In this document: positions 1-10,305 of the stretch, piece by piece
Position numbering within the stretch: position 1 is the stretch's first letter
How the letters are laid out: the number at the start of each line of letters is the position of its first letter
From: Manihot esculenta
Taxonomy: Eukaryota > Streptophyta > Magnoliopsida > Malpighiales > Euphorbiaceae
Length of the DNA: 64,000 bases
NCBI RefSeq assembly: GCF_001659605.2
Contig: NC_035170.2
Coordinates: 13,372,502-13,436,501 of the forward strand
Direction of reading: 5' to 3'
The notes under the pieces: generated by a model
What the model was told of the DNA's origin: nothing
Database searches by the model: none
What the model saw: only the letters and a program-made list of their open reading frames with translations
Translations under genes and position numbers: made by a program

Positions 1-393
1 ATGATGAAATGTAAAAATATTCAGGATGTTATGTAATGAGGTTATTGAGGATAGAGTTGTGCTTGACCATAATATATTGTTAATCCCTTTTGTATATACA
101 TGATCTTATGTTATGATGTTTATGTAAACTAACTCAACACAGGTTGTTTTGCCTTTAAGGCTTGATGAGATCCCACAGAGGGACTATGTTATGTATATGT
201 TCAGAGTATGCACAGGTTGAGTTAGTAGATGACAGTTTGTATGAAGAAAAGTTTTAATTTTTATGCATATTGTTGATCATGTATGGGATTATACAGGTTT
301 ACAGGTTTTATGTCAGGCTTGCTACGGGTCCCGGCGGCCTTAAGTCGACCCGGATCCTAGCGCCGGTAGCGGTCCGATTCTCGGGGCGTTACA
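1..393 (+). repeat. 3' part of the 5' LTR (gypsy)
   Basis: This aligns by eye with the last part of the LTR at 2086-4543. Shared blocks include the ATGTATGGGAT..ACAGG stretch, the GGTCCCGG(C/T)GGCCTTAAG block and a terminal GTTACA. It has diverged substantially and is shorter near its end. No TGGTATCAGAGC primer-binding site follows it, which fits heavy decay. Confidence 0.75.
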
Positions 394-689
394 AAAAGAG
401 TAAGAATAAGTGTAAGTTCAGGAGGAGACTTCAGTTTGGTCTGGGATTTGGTGGTGGTTGAGGCAGAGGAAAGGGTTAGCCTTTTCTTTAGATTCCCGAG
501 GGGAGTTCCGTTAGCTTTAGCTCGGATCTTCACCCTGACTCAGTAGAAGGCTATCACATCGAACACGGTGACGTCAGATACGTTCACGTGGAAGTGTTCG
601 GATGTGTATGCTATTGGTTTTGAACCCTAGTGTTTCTCTTTCCTTGTTGCTTTGAGTGAGCTATTGATAGAGTGGGTTTGATGACTTCT

Positions 690-1790
690 GGGCTTAGAGT
701 GTTTTCTCTGGGTTAGTGGACCCGAGTATGATCCATCTGAGGCAGCGTTAGTCAGTCAGTTCAGTTCAGAGTTTGTGATGAGTAGATGCTATCCAGCTGA
801 CCTTATGGTTCTAGAATTGACTATTTGCTGTCAGTCTAGGGCGGATTGGCTAGCTACTCATTGTACTACCTATGTCTGCAGAGACAAGGTAAGAGAGTTT
901 AGAGTGTTGGATGGCTCAGAGGTAGTCCTTGGAGGGGACAGAGTATAGGTGCCTAGAAGTTTGATGTCACCACGGCAAGCTCTTAGTTTACATAGGAAAG
1001 GTTGTCAGAGGGTTCTAACTCTTGTGAGCGAGTTTAGTAGTCAGATCGGGGAAATAGCCTCAATGCCTGTAGCTAGTGAGTTCTAGATGTTTTTCCCAGA
1101 CGAGCTGTCAGGTTTACCATCTGTTAGGGAATTTGAGTTTGGAATAGGAGTGGTGTCTAGACGCGGAACCATTTCTTTCCTTCTACCCTAAAGGATGGCA
1201 CCTGCAGAGAGAGCATAGTCAGAGTAATATAGAGAAGCTTCGTAGATAAAGGTTATATCCGATCTAGTACCTCACCCTGGAATGTTCCAGTGTCAGTGTG
1301 AGAAACGAAGGATGAAATCTTGAGATTTTGTAACGACTGTGAGCTCACTACCAAGGATAGGTGTTCCCATGCAGAATGGATGATCTATAGGAATAGCTAG
1401 TAGAAGCTAGTTGTTTTTCAAGCTAGATCTGAAATCTGAGTGCTAGCTGTTGAGAGCTAGAATAGTCCAATGTAGTAGGAAGGGATCAAAAGAGAAGAAG
1501 CCAGTATAGTAAAGAAGAAGAAAGGCGGGCAAGGATCAGAGTGCGCAGCAAAAGTGTAGAATAGTTCAGCAAAATAGAGAAGCATGCCCATTATCTACTG
1601 AGTGTTGTAGATTTTAAGAGAACACGACATAGAGGCCAAGTTCTGTCATATGAGTTCGATTTCGGGGCATGTCTGTTTGAATCGTGATGTGTCAATACGC
1701 GTTCTAAAGAAAGTCAAGAGTTGAAGCTATAGGCAAGTCATCTAACATTTCCTTAGAGTTGTTGCTCCTCTGACCGAGTTGAGTAAAGAG
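690..1790 (+). pseudogene. Gypsy protease/reverse-transcriptase remnant
   Basis: Translated pieces match the gypsy pol in this window (43756-46962): a segment like the link between protease and RT (FFPDELSGLP, then RMAPAE around 1085-1205), then a decayed copy of the first RT motif (1280-1360), and near 1730-1790 the end of the RT thumb (APLTEL). Many stops and frameshifts interrupt it. Integrase and chromodomain are absent; the sequence jumps to the polypurine tract before 2086. It cannot encode a protein and serves only to classify the element. Confidence 0.75.
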
Positions 1791-2070
1791 AAGCAAAGAG
1801 TAGAATAACCAGAGTAGTGTGAATAAAGCTGAGCCAAAGAGAAAGGAAAGTCAGTAGTCAGATAAAAGAATCAAGTCAGTTGTGTACTGACAGAAGTGAT
1901 AAGCAGTCAAGGGTGGACACAGATTAAGCAGGTAAGAATCAGCAGAGTCAAGAAGTGTAGACAACCCGGGAGTTTTTACTCCAGTAATATCTGTGTCTCT
2001 TCTCAGAGGAAGGTGTTAGGCTTTCCTTAAATATTTGTTTGTTGTGTGAACATTCGAGGACGAATGTTCT

Positions 2071-2085
2071 TAAAGGGGGGAAGAA
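2071..2085 (+). promoter_or_regulatory. Polypurine tract of gypsy element
   Basis: TAAAGGGGGGAAGAA lies immediately before the TGTAATACCC start of the 3' LTR. It follows CATTCGAGGACGAATG, the same TTCGAGGACGAA word that precedes the polypurine tract of the minus-strand chromovirus at about 42325-42340. It would prime plus-strand synthesis. Confidence 0.8.
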
Positions 2086-2263
2086 TGTAATACCCGGCTA
2101 GATCAGGCATCAGAATTTCTACCGTCCGATGGAATTCGAGAATGTCAGAGGTCTCTGGAAGGGTAATAGAAAGTGTTTCTAAAATGTTTTTAAGTATTTT
2201 AAAGGTTTAGAGTGGAATAGGATTGAGTTTTGAAGAGAAAAGACCAATGAGGATTTGGCCAGG

Positions 2264-2401
2264 TTCGGCCGCCGAAGTGAAGTTCGGCCGCCGAAAGTGC
2301 CTTAGATTCAGCTTCCGAAACTCCAAGTTCGGCCGCCGAACATTGCATGGTTTTGCATACAGGTTCAGCAGCCGAAGGAGAGGCGGTTTGTCACCTATAA
2401 G
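2264..2401 (+). promoter_or_regulatory. Palindrome array upstream of a TATA-like site in gypsy LTR
   Basis: Exact TTCGGCCGCCGAA lies at 2264-2276, 2283-2295 and 2328-2340, with variants TTCAGCTTCCGAA (2307-2319) and TTCAGCAGCCGAA (2364-2376). A TATA-like CCTATAAG lies at about 2393-2400. The order (array then TATA, 20-130 bp apart) suggests the U3 core promoter. The palindrome contains GCCGCC, the core of the ERF-type GCC box. Binding by ERF proteins is inference. Confidence 0.55.
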
Positions 2402-2913
2402 ATGCCTCCAGTCGGTGAAATGGATAAGTCTAGCTTATCTTTTCACTTCAAGAGGTAAGATTCCGTCCTCCATGAGTATTTTTCATGATTTTATCAAAGT
2501 TTGCAAAGGGTTGATTGTTTTTCATCTTGTTTTGAAGGTTTTAAGCTAAAAAGAGAAGTTTTGTGTTTTGGAGAGTGTGAAGGAGAGTTGCTCTAGTTCA
2601 GATCGTTCCTCTTCTTGTATTCAAGAGGTAAGTGAAGATCTTGAACTTCTTTTAATGATTTTTAGAGATTTTATGGAGGTTTTGGGTAGAGTTGCTTGAT
2701 TAGGTTTAAAAGTGTGTTTTTGAGGGTTTATGCATGAAAGCTTGTATATGTGTTATGTTTGTTGTTTTTGTTGGGGTGTTAAGTTAGTTTTGGACCCCTT
2801 TGTGCATATACTAGAGTATATGTATGTTGAAGAGTGAGTTTTGCATGTTTTGGGTGTTGGGATGGAGTGAGGAGCTTGGTTGCCGTCGAGGATGAGTTCT
2901 GGATGAACTCAGG

Positions 2914-3190
2914 TTCGGCAGCCGAAGGTACATTCGGCCGCCGAACCCCTGAAGAGGTGGCTTCGGTTGCCACAGCTTGCTCCCGAGCGTTTTGAGTTTC
3001 GGCTCTGGAAGGGGGATTCGGCCGCCGAAGGTGTCGCCGAAGGTTAGAGACTTTCGTCTCTGGAGTGTGTTTCAGCCCCCGAACCTTGCCCTCGAAAGGG
3101 TTCGGCAGCCGAAAGTAGAGATTCGGCCGCCGAAGGTGCTTAAGTTTTGGCTCTGGAGAGGACATTCGGCCACCGAACCTGCTGCCGAAA
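2914..3190 (+). repeat. Second palindrome cluster in gypsy LTR
   Basis: About eight exact or near copies of TTCGGCNGCCGAA are mixed with a GACTTTCGTCTCTG word (about 3050-3063). The reverse complement of that word recurs in the copia LTRs at 27973-29423 and 37711-39159. The block is CpG-rich in an otherwise AT-rich region. It is either regulatory sequence or a captured module. Confidence 0.6.
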
Positions 3191-4543
3191 GTGTTCTGTC
3201 CAGCCTTCTTTTGCATGCTTTATGTGATTGTTCTAAGAGCTTTTTGAAGGGGTTTGGGAAGTTGTTTAAGAGGTGTTTATCAGTTGTATAGAGTATGTTT
3301 GGTACCTCATTTGAGTCCTCCATTGTAGGATTGGACCCGAGGAACCGAGGAGTTTAGCAGTAGTAGCTGCTTCAGAGTTAGAGGTAGCCCAGAGTTAGCC
3401 AAGCAGTGGCTACAGGTGAGTGGAACTAAACTTGATATTTTACTTGAGAAATGACACGTTTCTAGCATGATTCATGCATCATAAAATGCCATGTTATGTA
3501 TTAGGTTGTATTACATTAGAATTCACGAATATGATGCATTGCATAAGATGTTATTTGTATGGATGAATGTTGGATGATCGTTAGCCCTTGATACAGAGAT
3601 ACTATGAGATCAGATGAGATATGGCATGAGGTAGCCATACCAGGTCGCTCCTGGTCCTATGAGTTAGACAGACAGCCTGTCAGATCAGAGATAAGAGTAG
3701 TCCAGGTGAGGCCTAATCGCCCCTGGCACAGTTGGACATGTTATGACATGAGTCACTTAAGAGAAGTCCAGGTGAGGCCTAATCGCCCCTGGCAAGTTGG
3801 ACATATTACTATATGTATATAGTAGAGGGCTATTGGTGACGAGTTCATCCTTGAGATGATATGTTTGTGATGTGATGCATTTCATGAAAGCATGTAATTA
3901 ATGAACTGTTTTACTGTTCCTTCTCACTGGGCTATAGAGCTCATCCCACTCCCTTAACCCCAGTTTTGCAGGTTTCGAGATAGCTATGGGAGGTCAGAGT
4001 CAGCAAGAGTAAAAAGTACAGTTCTGCGTGAATGTATGTTTGTAATAGCGTAGTGGACATGATGTAATTAAAAGATGAGTTGTAATGTAATGTATAGATA
4101 TGTAGTGTCATTTACTGGATAGACCTGTGCTTTTCCTAGTGTCTTTGCTTTAGTGTGATGTATGATTAATCCCTTGTACATGAATCATGTTTTACGTTTC
4201 TTGATGAGAAATGTGTGTATCAGGCTTAATGTATGGCTTTGATGAGATACCAGTGGATTGTGTTACAGATTAAAAGGGTTTCAATCCCTTGACCCACAGC
4301 AGATAGTAGTCACTGGTATAGGCCCTGAGGGCCATTTCAGATTGGCATATCTGAGTAGCAGTAGTTAAGCCTGGAGAGTTTTACAGGATTGTTGAGTATT
4401 TTTTATCATGTATGGGATTTATCAGGTACACAGAGAGTATAGCCGGCTTGCTACAGGTCCCGGTGGCCTTAAGCCGATCTGGATCCTAGTGCCTGTGATG
4501 GTTCGGACTGTTACAGAGGGGTACCGGTTTCCGGGCTGTTACA

Positions 4544-7500
4544 CTTTATCTCTCTTGAAAAGAAGGATTGTGGTGGACAAGTTACCTTTGGAGACAATAC
4601 AAAAGGTAAAATTGTTAAAATAGGTAAGGTTGGTAAGAAAAATTGTCCTATTATTAATAAAATTCTCTTATTTGATAGTTTGAAACATAATTTGTTAAGT
4701 GTAAGTCAATTATGTGATAGGGGTTGTAGAGTTATTTTTGAACCAAAATCATATTTTATCTCTAGAATATTGGATAACAAAATAGTATTTGTTGGTGAAA
4801 AAGTTAAAAATATTTATGTTATTGATTTACAAACTATGACTAACCAAGATATGAAGTGTTTTATTTTTTTTAGTGATAATTCTTGGATTTGGTATAAAAA
4901 GTTAACATTGATCTTTTAAAAAATTTGAGTAAGGATGAGCGAGTTGACGGCTTTTCAAATATCAAATATGAAAAGGACAAAGTGTGTGATGCATGTGAAA
5001 TAGATAAGCAAGTTAAAAGCTCTTTTAAATCTATTAATAAGGTAATCACTTCTAGACCTCTATAACTTTTACATATAGATTTGTTTGGACCAACTAGAGT
5101 AGTTAGTCTTGGTGACATGCATTATGATTTTGTCATAGTAGATGACTATTCTAGGTATATTTGAGTTGTGTTCTTACTCATAAGAATGCTTATTTTGATA
5201 CTTTTAAAAGTTTTACAAAAGAAGTTCAAAATGAAAAAAGGTTCTTAAATTTTTTCAATAAGGAGTGATCATAGTAGAGAGTTTGAAAATGAGAAATTTA
5301 AAATTTTTTGAATAAGTTAAGAATCACTTATAATTTTTTATCTCCTAGGACTCTCCAATAAAATGGTGTTGTTGAAAGAAAAAATAGAACTCTTTTAGAT
5401 ATTGAGAGAACTATGTTAAAAGAATATAATCTACCTACTTATTTTTTAGTAGAAGTCATTAATACGGCTTGTTATGTTTTAAATCGAATTTTAATTAGAT
5501 TTCTTTTAAATAAAACCTCTTATAAGTTTTGAAATGGAAGAAAAACTAGAGTTAGTTATTTTAGAGTTTTTTTATTGTAAATGCTTTATCTTAAAAAATA
5601 AGAATAATTTGAGTAAATTTAACTATAAAACCGATGAAGGTATCTTCTTAGGATACTCTACATCTAGTAAATCATATAGAGTATTCAATAAGAGAATATT
5701 GATAGTTGAAGAGTCAGTGCATGTTGTTTTTTATGAATCTAATCTCTTTGCTCCTAGAAAAAAGATGGCTTGTGATGATGATCTTGTAGGTAACCTTGAT
5801 GAGTTGACCATTGAAGAACCTCAACCTCATAGAGATCAATGTCAATCCAAAGAAGATTTGATGGAAGCAAAGGAAGATGAGATTGGACTCTAAAAGCAAA
5901 AAATGCAAATTACACAAAGTCAAAGGAGTTCAACATGACTTGCTAAAGGATTAGACCTACAAAAAAAATCATCCTAAGGACTAAATAATTAGTGATGCAT
6001 TACAAGCAGTAACAACTAGATCCACTTTTAAACATGTATATAATAACATTGCATTTATATCTCATATAGAATCTAAATCCATAAATGAGACCATTAGTGA
6101 TGAGAGTTGGGATCTTACTATGCAAGAAAAACTCAACCAATTTAAAAGGAATAAGGTTTGGACCTTAGTTCCTAGATCTAAATATCACTCTACCATAGGC
6201 ACTAAATGGATGTTTAGAAATAAGTTTGATGAAGATGACAATATCACTAGAAACAAAACTAGGTTGATAGCTAAAAACTATAACCAAGATGAGAGTATAG
6301 ACTATGATGAGATATTTGCCCCTATAATTAGATTAGAAGCTATTAGGATCTTGCTTGCATATGCATCTTGAATGAATTTTAAGCTGTTTATAAATGGATG
6401 TGGAAAGTATCTTTTTAAATGGTTTTATTGGAGAGGAGGTTTATATTGAGAAACCTCCTAATTTTGAAAATCATGATTTCCAAATCATATTTTAAATTGT
6501 CAAAAGTTTTATATGGTTTAAAACAAGGTCCAAGAGTTTGGTATGAAAAACTAAGTAATTTTTGTTTTGCAAAATGGTTTTTTAAAAGGCAAAGTAGATA
6601 TAACCCTTTTTGTCAAAAATCATGTAAATAACATCCTTGTAGTGCAAATATATGTTGATAATATTATATTTGATGCTACTAATATGTGTTTGTGCGAATA
6701 GTGTTAAAAAATAATAAAAAGTGAGTTTGAGATGAGCATAATGGGAGAACACAAATTCTTCCTTAGGCTTCAAATTAAACAAGGTAAGGATGACATATTC
6801 ATCAACCAAGTTAAGTACACAAACTAGCTAATCAAAATATTTGGGATGGAGAATAGCAAGCCTAGTAGAACTCCAATAAGCACAAACACCAAACTTAACA
6901 AGGGTGAAAAAGGTAAATCGGTTGATGAAAAGTTCTATAGAGGTATGATCGAAAGCCTTTTATATCTCATTGCATCTAGATCGGATATGATGCTTTTTAT
7001 ACACTTATGTGCACGTTTTCAATCATATTCTAAAGTTTTACATTTGCATGCCGCTAAACGCATTCTTAAGTATTTGAATGGTACATTGCATTTGGAGTTA
7101 TGGTATCCTAGAAGTGCATCTTTTAATTTATGTTCTTACTCAGATGCAAACCTTGTTGGTAGCATCCTTAATAGAAAAATTACTTTGGGTACTTGTTAAC
7201 TTCTAGGACAATCTCTTATTTCTTAGTGTAGCAATAAAAAAAATTCGATTGCACTTTCAACCGTCGAAGCCAAATATGTGGTGGCTGGTCTTTATTGTAG
7301 TAAAATCCTTTAAATTAAGCAACAATTAAGAGATTTTGAAGTATCTCTTGATTACATTCCTATTAAATGTGATAATACAAGTGCAATCAATTTGATCAAA
7401 AATCTCATTCAACATTCTAGAACTAAGCATATTGATATTAGATGTCATTTCATTCATAATCATGTGTTAAATGGTGATATTATTCTTGAGTTTGTGGATA

Positions 7501-7601
7501 CAAACAACCAATTAGCTGATATTTTTACTAAACCTTTAAATGAAGAAAGATTTAACTTCATTAAAAAGGAATTGGAAATGTTAAATGGTATTATTTGTTG
7601 A
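4544..7601 (+). pseudogene. Copia pol pseudogene (PR end, INT, RT, RNase H)
   Basis: In order: the end of protease (4544-4850), an integrase with the DLFGPTRV and VDDYSRY words (about 5080-5160), the NGVVERKNR region (5355-5390), RT pieces from 6120 (the WMFRNKFDEDDN region), the ALYGLKQ-like stretch (6510-6540) and the RNase H end at 7250-7600 ([25 protein letters not shown]). At least a dozen stops and frameshifts are present. At about 4852-4854 it keeps CAA where the young copy has TAA at 31812, showing the ancestral codon. It is non-functional. Confidence 0.9.
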
Positions 7602-8965
7602 ATATGTGAATTTATTTTATTTTATTTTTTATATATTCTTGATATCTTTACTTGTTCTAACTTATTTTAGAGTATATCAAATGTGATTTATCTCGTATTG
7701 TTTGTTAGAAGTGCAAATTCATCATGACTTATGTGCTTTAGTGAATAGTAGTGTGAATAGTACTCTAGCTTGATAAATTTTTAGTTTCAAGGGTTTTGGT
7801 TAGTTTTGAAAGTGTTTAGTCTTTTATTAAGTGTAAGCATTATATATAAAATGGTTATCAAATTATTTTTCTCTAAAATGCAAGCTTGTTATGGTTTTTA
7901 TATTTGTTGTCAATAGTGTTTTAAAATTGTGAATTTTTATTTCAAGTTCTTTGATACAATTTTACTATACTTAAAGTATTTTCTCAAGATTATTTAATCT
8001 ATTTTATATATATGAAGCTTTTAAAAGTATATTTGAAATAAAACTCTTTGTTAAATTAGCTATTGGTTGAATATTGAAACTTTATGAATAGTGCAGTGAA
8101 TAGTATTTTTTTTAAAAGATCATTTTTACTTCAAACATTTTAGTTTATTTTTACAAATATCTTGTATCTTTTTAAAGTATATATTGATTATCTCAAATGA
8201 TTTTAAAGTTAATCTTATTAAAAAAAATAAGTACTTTTGAATTTGAGAAAAATGAATGGTTTTGAAATAATGATTTTACAGAAAAAATTTTAAGTTTCGG
8301 AGACACTTTCAACCTCCTAACTAACTTTCGGAGATACTTTCGCCCCCCCCAACCTTCACTTTCAAGGGCACACTGACGTATGCAAAAAAAATTCAATTTT
8401 TGACATTTTTTAAAATTTATCTTTGAATACTTTATATGTTTATCATTTTCTCTTTATTTTTAGATATCTCGTATTTTTTTATCCCATATTTGGATATATT
8501 TTTTATCTTTTGGTTAAAATTTTTTTCTCTCTTTTTTTTCCCTCTTTGGTACTTTTATTTTCTTTTGATGATATTGAGAGGGGGAGATATGTGTGTGTTG
8601 GATGATGTTTGAGAAGTGAGTTGATATATATATGTTTATTGGTTATGTATATTTGATGACTTGATGACTACTTGACTCTTTTGAGTTATGAATATTTTGT
8701 AATTATTTTTACGATTATAGTTCTTCTTGAGATGCTCTATTTTATCCTTTTTTTATAGGTTCATTCATTCATATAGGATTCATTGCATCTCATTGCATTG
8801 AATCAAAACTTCCCTTATGTATCTTCTCAAGTTTTAAATATAGCATAAATTATTTTTGAAAGGGGAGCACATTAAAGGGGAGTAATTTTTTAAAATCCAC
8901 ACATTACACTTGTGATTATAATATCTTATCATTCATCAATTGTTTATCATCATTAAAAAGGGGAT
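7602..8965 (+). other. 3' noncoding region of old copia with several polypurine tracts
   Basis: The region is AT-rich with no gene. Segment 8290-8375 corresponds to the start of the young copy's post-pol region (about 34680-34730, sharing CTTTCAAGGGCA-like words). Segment 8570-8965 corresponds to 37320-37710. Purine tracts GAGGGGGAGA (about 8578), AAAGGGGAGC (about 8860), AAAGGGGAGT (about 8876) and AAAAAGGGGA (8955-8964) match the multiple tracts of the young copy. What lies between in the young copy (the extra gene) is missing here. Confidence 0.7.
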
Positions 8966-10289
8966 TGTTGGATCTAAGTGTTCTAATCCTTGTTTTGATG
9001 ACTAATAAGCAATTGGTGTGCTACTAATTATCTTTAGAAGTGTTTGTATGAGCTTATAGGTCCTTAATTTAAATAAATGGAATTGCTTTATTTTCAAGAA
9101 TAAAAAATGTCAAGACTGGAAGAATACTACAAGAAAAGGACCAAAATATAATTTTTAATTTATGCATTATGAATTTCAATTAATTAATTATGTTGGCTCA
9201 ATATTTTTTTTAAATTCTAAAACTTATAAATATGACCAATTTTTAAGTAATTATTTTTGGGACCAAAATGAAATTTGACGTATAAAGACTTTGTGAAGAT
9301 AATTTTATATCAAATAAGAGATTTTAAATTATATGTTACAAAAATTCAAATAGAATAAAAAGTGGAAGTTTGTAACTTAAGTTTTTGCTCTATAACTCTT
9401 TGAGGGACTAAAATAAAATTTTTCTAATGGAGTGCTTTTGAATTTTTTTTTTTATCATACTAAAAGATCTTAAAATATAGGTTACAAATATTCAAACGGA
9501 TTGAAAATCGGAGTTTTATAGCCTAAATTATAACTTTTCAAATATTTAATGAAATGTTTTTGTGCCCCCTAAAATCAATATTAGGCTTCCGATAGTGGAG
9601 AAGCAAAGGCAAAACTCCTAAATGTTTGGCCGCCAAACATTAGGACTTTAGGCCACCGAAAGTCTGTTTTCAAGTAGTTGTGTTTTCACCTCCAAACATT
9701 CGACCGCTGAACTTTAACCTTAGTCCGTCGGACCTGAGTTTCTCTAAGCATGAAATAACGGCTATTTCATTACACAAACAACTTTATTTGCATTTAATAT
9801 ATCCCCAACGGCTATATTTATATTAAAACCATAAATATATTGTATTTTTTATCTGAAAAAAATTACAACAATCATCCAAGTACACATTTATTGAAATTCA
9901 AGCTTTTCACACTTTTTCTCTCTCTAAACCTTAAGCCATAGCATTACTTTCTTTAAAATTTACTTTGAGTTGTAATTTGTTTGTCTTTTGAGATTGAGTG
10001 AAGTTTGTTGAGTGAATTTATTGTAGTGGTTGTGATTTTAAATAAAGGATTGTTCTTGTGAGAAAAAGAGAATTGTAAAGAATAAGGATTTTGCTCTAGA
10101 AATGTAAGGAGTTTTAATCTTCACCTTAAGGAGAGGACGTAGGTTTGATATAGCTAAACCTTTATAAATCATTGTGTTCATTATCACTTTTCCTTTTCCT
10201 CTCTTTCTAATTTATTAATTTGTGTTTTTAATCTTTAATTTTTTATAAAATCAATTCACCCTCCTTTTGGGTTGCTTCATGGGACAACA
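8966..10289 (+). repeat. Copia LTR (1324 bp), degenerate
   Basis: It starts TGTTGGATC after AAAAAGGGGAT and ends GGGACAACA, mirroring the LTRs at 27973-29423 and 37711-39159 (TGTTG/CAACA ends). The palindrome array near 9600-9730 is present but decayed: TTTGGCCGCCAAA, TTCGACCGCTGAA and TAGGCCACCGAAA replace TTCGGCCGCCGAA, mostly by CpG-to-TpG or CpA changes. It is followed by a PBS-like sequence, so it could have served as a 5' LTR as well. Confidence 0.85.
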
Positions 10290-10291
10290 AG

Positions 10292-10305
10292 TGGTATCAG
10301 AGAGC
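10292..10305 (+). promoter_or_regulatory. Primer-binding-site-like sequence after LTR
   Basis: TGGTATCAGAGAGC follows the LTR end by two bases, exactly where the young copia has TGGTATCAGAGC (complementary to initiator Met tRNA). Two bases (AG) appear inserted. A PBS should follow a 5' LTR, not a 3' LTR, so this LTR may be shared between two tandem internal regions. The sequence after about 10310 does not match the young copia leader. Confidence 0.55.

Larger units (their letters stand above)
1..4543 (+). mobile_element. Decayed Ty3/gypsy LTR retrotransposon, 5' end outside window
   Basis: The element has the end of a 5' LTR (1-393), a short decayed interior and a complete 3' LTR (2086-4543). 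The two LTR ends share the same text near the terminus, including a run ending ..GTTACA after a shared GGTCCCGG(C/T)GGCC stretch. The interior (394-2085) is only about 1.7 kb, so most of gag and all of integrase are gone. A tract ending AAAGGGGGGAAGAA abuts the second LTR as a polypurine tract. Directly after 4543 the sequence resumes in the middle of a copia protease gene, so this element was inserted into an older copia copy. The 5' half of that copy and the second target-site copy lie outside the window. The chromoviral type is inferred from the similarity of the PR-RT remnants to the element at 39936-49460. Confidence 0.85.
2086..4543 (+). repeat. 3' LTR of gypsy element (2458 bp)
   Basis: It starts TGTAATACCC and ends GGGCTGTTACA, so the ends form the short inverted repeat TGTAA/TTACA. 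The start follows a polypurine tract; the end abuts copia coding sequence. It holds two clusters of TTCGGCCGCCGAA-type palindromes (2264-2376 and 2914-3190). It also has two near-identical 30-35 bp blocks at about 3695-3735 and 3765-3800 containing CCAGGTGAGGCCTAATCG. It has no coding content. Confidence 0.85.
4544..10289 (+). mobile_element. Old, degenerate Ty1/copia (Sirevirus-type) element, 5' half outside window
   Basis: It is co-linear with the young copia element at 27973-39159, from the middle of protease through integrase, RT and RNase H to the 3' noncoding region and one LTR (8966-10289). The gypsy element above interrupts it at the protease gene. It is riddled with stops and small indels and is clearly much older. 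It lacks the roughly 2.5-kb extra-gene segment that the young copy carries between pol and the 3' LTR. Confidence 0.9.

Noticed and set aside
2779..3323. Open frames on both strands across the palindrome cluster of the gypsy LTR
   Set aside because: They result from GC-rich palindromes that lack stop codons. The translated RRPN/FGRR-type repeats simply mirror the DNA repeat.
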